Translations under genes and position numbers: made by a program
The notes under the pieces: generated by a model
What the model saw: only the letters and a program-made list of their open reading frames with translations
The model's database searches: none
Told to the model about the DNA's origin: nothing
NCBI GenBank assembly: GCA_007922225.1
Contig: ML679995.1
Span: 4,045,928-4,109,927 of the forward strand
DNA length: 64,000 nt
Direction: 5' to 3'
DNA from: Emydura subglobosa
Taxonomy: Eukaryota; Chordata; Testudines; Chelidae
Shown: in pieces, positions 52,601 to 64,000 of the stretch
Position numbering within the stretch: position 1 is the first letter of the stretch
Layout: every line of letters starts with the position of its first letter

Positions 52601-55600
52601 AATGCATGTTCATTTTCATCATCCGAGTCAGATGCCGCCAACAAAAGGTTGATTTTCTTATTTGGAGGTTTTTTCATCAGTGTTGCTCTTTTAAGACTTC
52701 TGACAGCATGTTCCATGCCTTGTCCCTCTCAGATTTTGAAAAATATTTCAGATTCTTAAACCTTGGGTCGAGTATTGTAGCTATCTTTAGAAATCTCACA
52801 TTGGTACCTGCTTTGCATTTTGTCAAATCTGCAGTGCAAGTGTTCTTAAATCAAACAACATGCTAGGTTGTCATCTGAGACTGCCATAACACAAAATATA
52901 TGGTAGAATGTGGGTAATACCACAGAGCAGGAGACATACAATTCTCCCCCAAGGAGTTCAGTTACAAATTTAATTAATTTATTTTTTTTAATAAACATCA
53001 GAATGGAAGCATGTCCTCTGGAATGGTGGTTTAAGCATGAAGGGGCATACAAATGTTTAGTGCCTCTGGCACGTAAATACCTTGCAACGCCAGCTACAAC
53101 AGTGCCACGTGTATGCCTGTTCTCACTTTCAGGTGATATTGTATACAAGAAGTGGACAGCATTATCTCCCATAAATGTAAGCAAACTTGTTTGTCTTAGC
53201 AATTGACTGAACAAGAAGTAGGACTGAATGGACTTGTAGGCTCTAAAGTTTTAGATTGTTTTATTTTTAAGTGCAGTTATTTTTTTTACATAATTCTACG
53301 TATGTAAGTTCAGCTTTTCATGATAAAGAGATTGCGCTACAGTACTTGCATGAGGTGAATTGAAATACAGTTTCTTTTGTTTCTCTTACAGTGCAAATAC
53401 TTGTCATCAAAAAAATATAAAGTGAGCACTACACACTTGGTACTGTATTATACTTGAAAGACATTTTTGAAAATGTAGAAAACATCCATAAATGTTTAAA
53501 TAAATGGTATTCTATTATTGTTTAACAGTGCGATTAATCATGATTAATTTTTTAATAGCTTGATAGCCCTAAAAACTAAGCACACAGAAACATAAATAGC
53601 TCTTGTTCACATGTTTTAAAATATTTTTCACTTGCTCTTAGCAAATCATTTTATTTTAATGTTAGTAGAGAGGGTCACTTGTTATTTTCTTCTGCCCTAA
53701 TGTCTTTTCCAAGCTCCCGGTTGCCTCTCTCCTTTTGAAAAATATAGACTATATCTCCATGCCACCTGAGTACAGAATAATTATTTGTTTAGATTTCCTA
53801 TAAATCTGTCTTAAATGCTAGGGCAGTACATGGAATTAAAACAGATATTCTGATCCAATACGAAGTAAGCCACAACTTCTAAAAATCACTTCTCTAACAT
53901 CAGCAAGGTCTCCATCAAGGCTTCAGGCATACCTTTTCCCCAATCCTTCACTAATCATCCCTGCTTCCTCAACCCCAAGGAAAAGCCTGGGAGAATGACT
54001 CCTTCATTGTATCCTGAAATCCAGGCTCTGGTGAACTGAGCTGGGAAGTAAGTTCCAGAACCAAACCTTTCACAGAGAACATCTGGCCCCTAGCGTCATC
54101 CTGCTTATAAAGGGGACCGTTATCTCGATCATATCAGATGATCTCAACTGTCATGTACTCTCAAGAGGGCTGAGGTTTCCATTCAGATATAGGGACTGTA
54201 ATCCTTATTCATCTGAGAATGTCTACTGAAGTAAATTGATGTTTGACTAAGAGCTATAGGATCAGGCCCCATATTTGAATGGAAACCTCTTTTCCCCTGG
54301 AGAGAATAGCTCTTAACATTTATCTCTGAGCACTGTACACTTTTAGATGAATCAAGACTGCCAATACGATAGCACTGGAATCACAAGCCTATAGCCCTGA
54401 TAAGAAATGGAAGAGCTGGTACAAATACCCTTGTTATATTGTTGTTTTTAATGGAAGGGAAGTCTAGCACATTTGCTTTAAAGTTATGCATTAAAAGATT
54501 TTGGAAGAGCTTTTGGACATCAGCACAGAAATTTTACTCTCAGGGAAGGCAAGGTTTGATTAAAATGATAGTTACCTGACCCTAATTCACATTCAGAACT
54601 AGGTGGAAAATCGTTTTTCATTTGGCTGAAGAGTGCTTTGAAACATGGAAAATTGGAAATGACGTGCTTTATTTTAATGATAGCATCTTCCATACATCGT
54701 ATTTCAAGATGCTTTACACAGTGGGTTAATCAGCTCGAGAAGAAATGACCATGTCTCTGAGGGTGGCGGGAAGAGAGTTGAAGTGGACGTGGCAGGCAGC
54801 ACAAGTGAACCTGTGGCTCCTCTACTCTGATTATAGATCATACCCCTCTCCTTCACTCTGTTCTTAGATTGAGCTTTTCAGGTTACAGTGTCTCATGATC
54901 AGTTTATACAGCATCTTGCACATTATGGGTGCTACTGTTATACTACAACTAATTATTATGTGATAAGAATTTAAGGGTCAAAGAGGTATGAATTCTGGCA
55001 ACACCATAGGGTTGGTAATAGGCAGACTTACAGCCAAGGGAAATATGGGAAGAAAAGATTATTCAGAATCAAGTTTGACTGAGATTTCTGGCCTTGGAAC
55101 ATAGATGTGATCATAGGGTCATAGGTCAGATCTGAATTACGGAGTGTAAGAGAAATTAGAGATGTAGGATAAGGGGCTTCTTACCAACAAATCAAACTTC
55201 AGTCTCTGAAGCACTGAGTAATAGAAAGTTATGGTGTACCCAGAAGCTGACAAAGTAGAGACACAAGCAGATGGAGAGGAGAAGGATCAAAGCGTATGTG
55301 GAAAGATATGTAATGTAGGGTGCCAACCACACAAAAGTAGTGTCCACAATTGAAACTAGCAGTGAGACAAGAAAGAGTGCTAAAGGAAGAAGTTTGTGGT
55401 ATATACCTTGTGGTATATATGTACTTTATACCTTGTGGGAAGGTATAAAACCTCTACTCAAAATGAAAAGGAGTGATTAGAGGAACAGGATTCAGACCAG
55501 GTGAAGAAACTGCAATAGCCATGGAATTCTTAATGAAAGTATTCAAGAAGGACAAAGAGGGACAGATATTAATGGAAACTGTGTCGAGATCTGTTAAGAG

Positions 55601-58600
55601 AGCTGGATTCATTATCAGAGGCAAAGAATATGTCATCTCCTGGGCCAGGGCAGTCTTATTATGACACAGTCCAAAGATATTCCTGGTGAGAACAATCTCC
55701 AGAAAATGGGATTTTATGTTCTCTTATTTTGGATCATCCGTTTGTGGACACCCAAAATTATGCCAGGTCAGCAACAGGCTCAGAATTACAGGGAAATAGA
55801 TATAAAAAAACCAGTGCTGTTACTTTAACTAAAGTACCTAAAAGAATTGCAGCCTCACTTTTAAGAGAAACAATTGAAGCTTTCCCATTTATAACAATAT
55901 CCAATTCTTGGAGACCTTTCAAAAGGGGAGAAACAGCATTTTCTTCACTAAATAGTAAAACAATGGAGTTTATGGCTAAGTCCATGGATATTTTGAATCA
56001 TCTAGCATCCTCTTTTAAACAAATTGTGATCCTGTGTTATAGATCTAGTACCTTTGAAAAGGAGATGCCATGGACAGAGACTGACAAAATCCGAGTGTGT
56101 GTCCGAAAACGCCCACTGGGCCTGAGAGAGGAGCGGCGTGGGGAAGTTAATATCATCACAGTGGAAGATAAAGAAACTCTTCTTCTCCATGAGAAGAAGG
56201 AGGCAGTTGATCTTACCCAGTATATTTTGCAGGTAATGTGTGTTCCTTTTGCACTTACAGCCCCTTTGCATTTATAATACATAGGAGTTGTGTGCTGGCT
56301 GTCTGAGTGATGGAGTGACTGTAATGCATTAACAGTCAAGTGAGAAGAAAACAGATTTGGGATTTCAATAAAGGAATTAGAAAAAGACCTATCTTTCCTT
56401 TCACATTAAACACAGAAGTCTGGGTTTTTTCTATCACTTACCTCAATGTAAATCTATTGGAACGACTCCTCATTTATACCCATGTGTGAGAGGAGAATCC
56501 ACCCCAGAATTTTAACAAACACTTTTTTCCCTCTAAAAACTATCGTTTGTTCTCTGTCCACTTTGCTCCTCAAAAAATAAACGTCGTTTTTCTGAGGCCT
56601 GGGTACCAAAAGAGGACCTTCTGCCAAAAGTAGGGTTAGTATGCAGTTGCCTGCTGAGTTCCTTGTATCCACTTTCCACAGGACTTCAGTGCAGTAGTTC
56701 TACTTTAATGAGTCACACATGCCCTCTGCTTTTCTTTCCTAGTTTTCTCTCACTCTGGAGGCAAATGCTCTTCAAAGTGAAGTTCTTATTGGTCTTTGTT
56801 TCTAAATCCTGGGTATCGTCTGCTTGCCATAGTTCAAATTCTCATTCTGACTGACAGCACCAGGAACAGAACTGATTTCTAGAGAGCAGCAAGCTATACT
56901 TACCCCACTGTGTGTTATTTTTATAATCCAAGGACTGGCAACAACTGTTCAGGGTAGTAAAATTAAATTTGCAAACTCTCGCAGGCCCCGTTCATATAAC
57001 ACCTTTTACAGTTGGATTCATGCTGTAATTCCACTCCTCTGTCTCTATCTTAGGCATTTATAAGGCACCTATCTCCTTGGTATCTAAGTGCTGAAATAAA
57101 TCTCCCCAACTCAATTATATTCTGTCAAAATAAATCTTGCTATAAATCACTGTAGTGCAAGCAGAAATATGCCCTAGCCTTACTGAAACTGATTTAGATT
57201 TGCATGTATGTTAGTATGGATCATTTATGCATAATTCATGTATAGTCATCAGTTCTGCGAGTCTTCTAATTGAGATTGCCCAGCACTGTTTTGTTTGTAC
57301 TATACTGAAATATGTTATAGATGTTGTCCCACTGAGGCCTCACTGAAGAGATTGTATCTTTTAAAGCTATCCCAAAAAGCAAAATTTAAAATCAGTAAGA
57401 GGCAGATCCAAAGTCCATTGAAATGAACAAATCTCTGTCCACAGAGTTCAGTGGGCTGTGGATCCAGGTCCTAAGTGCAGGAGTTCTTCCACTTCTCAGA
57501 TAGTAAAATCCAGCATTGCGTGCAAATGGTTTGATCCTTCCCGGCACAAAAAGTTTTCAGTATGTGGAATAGATGATGTAAATCACAGTGGATCAATGAC
57601 TTGGTTTTGATCCTCTCTACTATATAACCATACTGTGTTTCTGTGGTTGATTCATTACAGGAATAGATTAATTTTCTTTAAGTTATGCTCATGCTTTTGT
57701 TTCTTATGGCTGCTGTGTGTTCTGCTTGAAGATGATGCAGGAGGACGGGAGGGGACAGAACTTTTTCTTTATTTTCTACTTTCATGTACTAGTGGTTGTG
57801 GCTGAATGCAGCTAAAAAGTGAGTTTTACTTGGTCACTTGGACCATCTCCAAAGCCTCCTGAAATCAGTGGAAAGACTTCTGTTGACTTCACTTAGCTTT
57901 GGATCAGGCCCGTAGCATGCGCTATACGTTATGGGGTAAAGCAGAACTGAGAGAAATTCCTTTTCATGTAAAAATCACATTTATTTTTCAGCATGTTTTT
58001 TATTTTGATGAAGTCTTTGGGGAGGCATGTTCCAATCGGGATGTGTATCTGAAGACTGCTCACCCCCTCATTCAGCACATTTTTAACGGGTAGGGTACCA
58101 TTGCTTACATTTCTTCCTTTTAGTTTTCATTTTTCATATACTACTGTGGTGTGTAACTTTTAAATTTTCTCTAAAAACATTAATTTCACCTTTTCCACTT
58201 ACTCTCTTTTTTGAACTGTATGTGTGTGTAATATAGAAAAATGTCTGTCTACAATTTTGACAAACTAAAGGCCTGACCCTGCAGTCCTTATTTAAGCAAA
58301 ACTCCCCTTGTATTTAGTGGGAGATTTGTCTGCAGAAGGCGTGCACAATCAGACACCAAAGTTATCTAGGGAGGCAATTTGATCTAGTTAGAAAAAGAGA
58401 TTCAGTGTCAGGATTCCAGGATCCTAATTCTCGCTTTGCCAGACTTGCTTGTGATTTACAGTAAGTCACACAATTCTGTTGCCCAGTTTACCCATCTGTA
58501 AAAGAGAAATAAAACACTTTCATGGGACTCTTGTGAGAATGTTCGTAAAGCACTTTGAGATGTATTTATATAGATCACAGTAGTATAAAGGAATTATAAA

Positions 58601-61600
58601 CTTTATCACTAAATCTGTGGTTTCTCTCTATTTTATTTACTTATTTCTGTTTAGAGAGAGAATTATAATATGCCTTTTGATTAATGGAAAAATCAGGGTG
58701 GTTTTACATGTTTAATTTCATTTGAGTACCAAGAACAGCAAGCTTGAATAGGTCATTTCATTTTGACCTGTTGATGGAAAGGAATTACATGGCTGTACTG
58801 GAAAATTAACAAGATGGAGCTTTCCATTATCAGGAAGCTTCAAATGTCGTCAGCTGGGCAAGAAATTTTGTCACCAGCCTTCTCATTGTTGGGTGTTCAT
58901 GAAGCAGGACATTGGCAAAAGGGAAGGGAAATCGAAGAGGGGAGGATAATTTGCTGTGCAGTACCAGTCACTGAGAGTTAGTTCGCATCTTATGGGCATC
59001 GTTGTAAGGTGAGTGATATGCCCATAGACAAAAATACAGCAACTGAGAGTAAACTGAGGTAAGCAAATTTCATCATGCAAAGTGTAGTGCTGCGGTTGTT
59101 AAGCTTTTTTCGTTGTGGACCATATGTTAATGTGGAAGTGGCTTCATGGACATCCTACCCCTTGCTTTCATAATCATGCAAACCTGCTCTCCTGCAATTC
59201 ACAATCAATCCCTTCCCCCATTCATGATCACATAAACATCCCTGTGCTTACATGGAAAAGTAACTCTGCAAAAGTATTTAATGTATTTTTAGCTTCTTTT
59301 GATGCGGTTTTTGCATCTGGAAACAAGGACAAGAGCCAGCACTGTGTCTCTGCCCAGCTCTCCACAGAACACAATTTGAGAATCTCAGATATAACAGATT
59401 ATATATTCCAGGATCCCAGATGGAGATGCAAGATAAAACCCCATTGCTGAGGGTCAGCATGTGTGTAGATATGAACATTGCAGATCTCTTTTAATAGACC
59501 TGAATGTATCAGATGTGGTGCTAATAATAAAAATTATCTTTACAGCGGCAACGCCACTTGCTTTGCTTATGGACAGACTGGTGCTGGCAAGACTTACACT
59601 ATGATAGGAACTCATCAGAACCCAGGACTCTATGCACTGGCTGCTAAAGACATCTTTAGACAACTAGAGACATCCCAGTCAAGGGGAGAGCACCGCGTAT
59701 GGATCAGTTTTTACGAGATCTACTGTGGACAGCTTTATGACCTGCTAAATGGAAGGAGAAGGTATTTAAATAAGAGACCCGTTGTGAAAAAAGGACGATA
59801 AATCAGTTTATTTCATTAAGCAGTTGAATTGAACAATTAAGTTTTCTAATAAGTGAAATTGATTTAAATTTAGCTATTTACAGAGTAAGGTATCGCAATG
59901 TAAGCCTGGTAGAATCTGGCTCTAAATTTTGTAGCGTCTATAGAGACTCCCCCTTTGTGTTATTTCTGCAGGAATAAACTAAAGCAAAGAGACAAATCCG
60001 AGATATGAGCGCTGTATTGTATACTCTCTGCCCGGTGACGAATAGTGACAAGCCAGTATCATATGGCACAGTCACATTGGCTTTTCACTTTTCTTTAGCA
60101 AGGTAACCTGAGATTGAACTTGAATTTTACACACTAAAGGAACAGTTGAGTAGCACAGAGCAATTGAAAATAAACAGAATAAATTATTGATTGGAGTCAC
60201 ATAGGAAGGAAAAAAATACAAACTGCTCCTCGGTCTTCTCCTCGGCAGTACAGAGTGGCCCCTGATTCCCCCAGGGTGGTCCATAGAGCTGTGGAAGTTC
60301 CTTTACGCTGCATGTAAGCCAACCCGTCGGTATAACCGACTATATCAGAACATTCACGTCTCTGTAATTTGAGGCAGTCACTTGTGTACTCTGATTCTGC
60401 AGCTGTCTGATCTGCTCCAGAATCCACTTATTGCCCCAGAACTATGTTCCAGAACCTACACTGTCATTAAAAAGAATGGCTGAGCCTTCGTGATTGTGAA
60501 AATAACCTTGAAAGCATGAATTGAGTATAAGTGATGCAGTGTGATCCCGTCCTGAGCATGGAGACAGCCTGAAAAAAAGCTCGAGGGGAGGTGTGAACTC
60601 TGAAATCTAAAGATGACAATTTAAATGTCATCATTAACTATTTCAGTGCTGATCATTTTAGCAAAAGCATCTAGCTAATACACACTGCCAGTGTCCCTTT
60701 AACAGTGATATTTGAAAAACACATATTATTATACATGACAGATGGCTAGGCAACCCTGGTGGTATATTAATGACAGCAGAGCCTTCAGACTGATCTGTAG
60801 CCCTTCTAGTCACTCCTTGCAGTACTTCTCTATAGCAGTGGTTCTCAAATTGTGGAGGAACATTCAAGGGAGCACGTGACCAGCCCCCACAGGGGAGTGG
60901 GGAAGGAGGCTATGCTTCCAGCCCCTCTCTGCCCCAGACCAGCTCTGCCTCCAACCCCATTCAGTCCCCAGTGCTGCTCCATCTCCTGGCCCAGCTCCAC
61001 CCTCTCTCCATCCCCAGACCAGCTCTGATCCCAGCTGTAGCTCCACTCCGCCACCTGCTCCACCCCCAACCGGGCTTTACCCTCATTCTCTCTCTGCCCT
61101 CAGACCAACTTTGCCTCTATCCTCTGCTGCTCCCCCATCCCCGGTTCTGCCACCTCTACCTTCAGCCCAAGCTCCACTGGTGAGGAAGCCTTGGCTGTGC
61201 AGTAAGAAGGGGAGAGGGGGTAGACAGATCCCAATACGGGAAGGGGGGCGTGACTGAAAGAGTTTGAGCACCACTACAGGCACTTACATGCAGGCAGAAT
61301 CATTACTACTGTATAAGGCTTTCTTCAGAACGACCCTTTTCTACTAAATCCTGTTGTTTCCTCTGCAGACTTTTTGCAAGAGAAGATAGTAAGCATGTTG
61401 TACAAATTGTTGGCCTGCGTGAGGTTCAAGTGGATGCTGTAGATTTACTATTAGAGGTAATTTGACTGTCAATGCTTGTTATCTTCCAAAGCCCCTGTTG
61501 CACTAACTCATCCAATAGGTTATCATGGAGTAGAGAAGGTTGTTTTTGGTATATGCATGTGTTGCTGCTCCAGGTTGTATAATGTACACGTGCACTCCAT

Positions 61601-63874
61601 TATATGGCTCCAAAAGAGCATCAGAACAACTTTGAACAGCTTGGTGCCACAGCAGAGCATGGAGGGACACTTTCAAATCTGCCTTTAATTAATGAGTTCA
61701 TGTGCAGCTAAGACAAGTTCCAGTGACGAACATCAAATCTTGACTTGGAGCTGTCACTGATACAGCCACATCTCATGTAGGATCTTTGCCATGAATGACC
61801 CACCCAAGAAATGACAATATCTCAGCAAAACAAACCCTGAGATATCTTAGAATATAAAAAATGGCTATGTCTATATTAGCAGAAAAGATTTATGAAATAT
61901 TTTTGCAGTAACCTTACATCACTAAAAAGGAGTTCCAACAGGAAAACGTAAGTAAACCGGCATGCACTGCATTGGCAAACAAGTCAAGACACAGATGGCT
62001 GATGTTGGAAATGGCACGCCATGTGAAGGCAACAAAATGTGGGAAATAGCGGGGAGGTGAGGACAGGAATACATCAATAAAATCAGATGGTTGCTTATTT
62101 TTCAGTTACCTTAATGTGAGACCACGTTTTTCTCCAAAGAGGCCTTCTCTAGCTCCTATAGTTCTTTCGTTTTATGTCTTCCTTCTGTCTTCTGGGTAGT
62201 TTGGGATTTTTTGTGTAAAGCTGGAAGTAAATAAAATTGAATTAGAAATTATAAAATACTTTGGATTTAGCAGAATTATGATTGAAATACCACTTAGAGT
62301 AACTAACTATGCTGGCTGGCACCCGCTTCTTTAAAGCTAACTTTTTTTTTTCTTTTGATAAACAGCTGATACTCAGCACAAGCAGTGCTTCAGTCTTACT
62401 ACCCTACTCAGCTGAGTAAGACGGGCACAGTCTAGTTCTCTACTATGTCCTGTATTGAGCAAATTGGTGCTGAGTCTAACTTGGATTTTGTGTAGTTTAA
62501 TTTTTGTTCAGTACGGAATTGAAAACGATATCTATAGCTGACACTGTAGTTGACTTATTGTTTAAGACTTGGGACAATACCGCCCCATTTATATACCACT
62601 CGACAGACACTGTCTTCTGGGGTTTTGTTTTTCCATTAACTCTGAGCTTCAGGATATGCTGGAGACATTTCTGCAAATTCAAGTGCAAATCTGGTGTACA
62701 GTAGATAAATATATTCCTCTACATTATCACATCCTGCACACAGAAGAGTTATTATGTGGTTTTGTTCTCACAGGTATCTTGGCAAAACAGCTCATTTCAT
62801 AGTGTCCAAAAGCTTTTTTGAACACAGAGTCTTTACCCTGATTTGATGCTCTTGAATAGCATGCTACCAAATGTATTGGAAGAGTCTTCAATGCATACCT
62901 CACGGTTATTCATTATTTATTGATTCATTGGCCGCTGTTGACAAACTCTCCCTGCATTTCTCTCTGGTTTAACAAATATTCAGCAGCTATAGCAGCCAGT
63001 AGATTTCTGATTAAGAGTGGACAGCCACTGGAAGGCATGGATACTGCATATCTGTACCTAAATAATGTCTTGATTTTGCTAGGTTGACATTTTATTGTAT
63101 TCTTATTGCTACAGCAACTATAGACTGTTTTGTTGCTTCAGCAAGCCCACCAACAATGGGCATCGCCAGGAAATCTTGTGACTCTTTAGAGGTTTGGGAC
63201 AGAGAATTACCCAGAATTGTAGCTTTGAAGATCCCTCAACCCATCTTCCACACCTCATCTTCTCACCTTGTTCTGTTCTTGGTAGTTAAGTTTGAGTGCA
63301 ATTGATCATCTCAGCCTTGCTGCTTGCTTTCGCAGTGTTTCATGTGCTCCCAGTTACGGAGATGGATGAGTGGATTGGCACTCGGTGTCACAGTACATTA
63401 CGTGCCTCTTAGATTTCTGGCTGACTAAATCTTTCAATGAGACTAGAACATGAATTTTTATTTTTTAAATCATCCAGCTCATGAGTTCTCAAGAGTAACC
63501 TCTGAAGCCCGACGTTGTTCTTTTCATTTCCACCATACATTTATTCCACTTGATTTTGTATTGTAGTGAATTGACAAATAGGAATGGCGGTTCAAAACAC
63601 TGACATTCTTATGTATGATGTTCTCACTTTATAAACCCTTTGTCAGGCACACCGAATACCAATACATGGGGTTCTGAATCAATATACTATATGAATAGTG
63701 TGCATGTATTGTATGTACAATTTGCCTTTGTTTTGTCCTATTTGTTTTCCAGGTAATTTTGAAAGGTGGGAAGGAGCGTAGCACTGGGGCGACTGGAGTC
63801 AACTCAGATTCCTCCCGTTCCCACGCTATCATTCAGATTCAAATTAAAGACACTGCAAACAGAATGTTTGGGAG
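48997..63874 (+). CDS. KIF24: Kinesin family member 24 (kinesin-13), 5' part: SAM domain and N-terminal half of the motor; runs off the window
   Basis: Exons: 48997-49622, 56043-56232, 57992-58089, 59546-59761, 61369-61456, 63753-63874, all GT-AG with matching phases (446 complete codons so far). KIF24 is a microtubule-depolymerising kinesin that acts at the mother centriole with CP110 and restrains ciliogenesis (established for mammals). Residues about 1-64 form the SAM domain, recognised by Y-E-C-L-C-E-A-E-L and [10 protein letters not shown] low-conservation linker follows. The motor starts at about 224 ([12 protein letters not shown]). The P-loop G-Q-T-G-A-G-K-T is at 314-321, [12 protein letters not shown] follows, and switch I N-x-x-S-S-R-S-H is at 423-430. 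All are intact. The 3' part, including switch II, lies beyond 64000. Confidence 0.96.
50202..50777. mobile_element. 576-bp hAT MITE with perfect target duplications
   Basis: Ends taaggatgtaaa and ttttacatcccta are inverted repeats; the adjacent ggttaaccgttta and ggttaaccattta blocks extend the symmetry. Perfect 8-bp duplications gtataaac lie at 50194-50201 and 50778-50785. The interior is GC-rich while the ends are AT-rich. No transposase. Confidence 0.88.
51991..53570. mobile_element. Element with about 550-bp inverted arms and a transposase-like core remnant
   Basis: The left arm (about 51991-52563) and right arm (about 52998-53570) are diverged reverse complements. Shared blocks include 'cacctgaaagtgagaacagg' (52435) with its complement near 53130, and 'agctggcgttgcaaggtatt' (52475) with its complement near 53080. 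The ends carry attaatcgcaattaat / cgattaatcatgattaat. The 435-bp centre is single copy with broken open frames on both strands. Flanking 8-mers are not clearly duplicated, so superfamily is uncertain (hAT suspected). Confidence 0.75.
54850..54960 (+). repeat. L2-like LINE 3' end
   Basis: 'ttagattgagcttttcaggt ... tatacagcatcttgcacatt ... gctactgttatactacaact'. Diverged. Confidence 0.5.
56043..56232 (+). CDS. KIF24: KIF24 motor exon a (start of motor domain)
   Basis: Acceptor gttatag and donor gtaatg. Encodes [16 protein letters not shown], the beta-1 strand of the motor, through D-L-T-Q-Y-I-L-Q. The frame also stays open upstream of the acceptor (see findings). Confidence 0.95.
56233..57991 (+). 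other. KIF24: KIF24 intron 3
   Basis: Unique-looking sequence; only short 'gatcaggccc'-type repeat pieces at about 57400-57475 and 57840-57912. Confidence 0.65.
57992..58089 (+). CDS. KIF24: KIF24 motor exon b
   Basis: 98-nt exon with acceptor tttttcag and donor gtaggg. Encodes [10 protein letters not shown] to [10 protein letters not shown], conserved in kinesin-13 motors just before the P-loop. Confidence 0.95.
58090..59545 (+). other. KIF24: KIF24 intron 4
   Basis: Contains a MIR-like SINE at about 58385-58570 ('taagtcacacaattctgttgcccagtttacccatctgtaaaa'-type core). Nothing else recognised. Confidence 0.65.
58385..58570 (+). repeat. MIR-like SINE
   Basis: 'gtcaggattccaggatcctaa', then a 'taagtcac' core, 'acccatctgtaaaagag' and a tail with 'agcactttgagatg'. 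Confidence 0.7.
59546..59761 (+). CDS. KIF24: KIF24 motor exon c (P-loop)
   Basis: 216-nt exon with acceptor tttacag and donor gtattt. It contains the ATP-binding P-loop [11 protein letters not shown] and the [13 protein letters not shown] segment. Confidence 0.96.
59762..61368 (+). other. KIF24: KIF24 intron 5
   Basis: The right part holds a C-rich hAT-like MITE (60836-61276). 59762-60830 has no recognised element. Confidence 0.65.
60836..61276. mobile_element. hAT-like MITE with C-rich interior
   Basis: Ends cagtggttctcaaa and tttgagcaccacta form imperfect inverted repeats. The interior repeats 'ccagctc'/'ccccag' motifs. Target duplication not clear. Confidence 0.7.
61369..61456 (+). CDS. 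KIF24: KIF24 motor exon d
   Basis: 88-nt exon between ctctgcag and gtaatt. Encodes [16 protein letters not shown] and V-D-L-L-L-E, matching the KIF24 motor. Confidence 0.94.
61457..63752 (+). other. KIF24: KIF24 intron 6
   Basis: 2.3 kb; no element or gene recognised. Confidence 0.6.
63753..63874 (+). CDS. KIF24: KIF24 motor exon e (switch I)
   Basis: 122-nt exon between ttttccag and gtgagg. Encodes the R-S-T-G-A-T-G-V-N loop and N-S-D-S-S-R-S-H switch I motif that senses the ATP gamma-phosphate. It is the last exon in the window; its phase 2 end requires a further exon to the right. Confidence 0.95.
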
Positions 63875-64000
63875 GTGAGGTTGGAAGCCGAATTATCGGG
63901 TTTGATAGAGACATTTCAATTTCATCCTAATTGGCTTTAAATGAGACCATGCATATCTGCAATGGCAAAGCAGCCGTAGCTGGTTAGTGAGTGATAGTGA

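Larger units (their letters stand above)
49623..56042 (+). other. KIF24: KIF24 intron 2
   Basis: 6.4-kb intron that holds the MITE 50202-50777, the long-inverted-repeat element 51991-53570 and an L2-like end at about 54850. 50790-51980 and 53575-54840 show no recognised feature. Confidence 0.7.

Noticed and set aside
52483..53206. Open frames of 98-127 codons in KIF24 intron 2
   Set aside because: They lie inside the long-inverted-repeat element. They may be transposase remnants but are too broken to call a gene.

Overview
The window is a piece of vertebrate nuclear DNA, most likely from a turtle or a close sauropsid relative. The evidence is split genes with GT-AG introns, CR1-type LINE fragments, MIR-like SINEs, degenerate Ty3/gypsy remains, abundant hAT-type MITEs and short sauropsid-style repeats. 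The assignment to turtle is an inference from repeat style, not from a search. Nothing looks bacterial or plasmid-derived.

Three protein-coding genes are supported. (1) Plus strand, 5949-26934: five coding exons that splice in frame to a 322-residue type I membrane protein. It has a signal peptide, one mannose-receptor-type cysteine-rich (ricin-B-like beta-trefoil) domain, a Ser/Thr-rich stalk, one transmembrane segment and a short cytoplasmic tail. I do not recognise a named gene. (2) Minus strand, 36321 down to 29296: NUDT2, the Ap4A hydrolase, in two coding exons (149 residues). (3) Plus strand, 41.2 kb to beyond the right edge: the 5' part of KIF24, a kinesin-13 family motor. It has a noncoding first exon, an exon carrying the SAM domain and N-terminal linker, and five motor-domain exons. 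The gene continues past 64000.

NUDT2 and KIF24 are head to head around a GC-rich, CCAAT-box-containing region at about 40.9-41.3 kb, the same neighbour relation and divergent layout I recall for human 9p13. RFX-like X-box sequences lie in and just downstream of this promoter, which fits the centriole/cilium role of KIF24. Gene 1 and NUDT2 are tail to tail, about 2.4 kb apart.

The rest is introns and intergenic DNA with layered mobile elements. There is a degenerate minus-strand Ty3/gypsy element (about 12.2-16.4 kb) with a hAT MITE inside it. The NUDT2 intron holds a three-level nest: a hAT-type element with perfect 8-bp target duplications contains an antisense LINE, which is itself interrupted by a 472-bp solo LTR. 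KIF24 intron 2 contains a 576-bp MITE with a perfect 8-bp duplication and a roughly 1.58-kb element with very long inverted arms. A 400-N assembly gap (39644-40043) is flanked by a 563-bp direct repeat with one mismatch, almost certainly an unmerged contig overlap.

The least described item is gene 1, a receptor-like protein with a single mannose-receptor-type domain and no C-type lectin domains. No CRISPR array, tRNA, rRNA or prokaryote-type system was seen.
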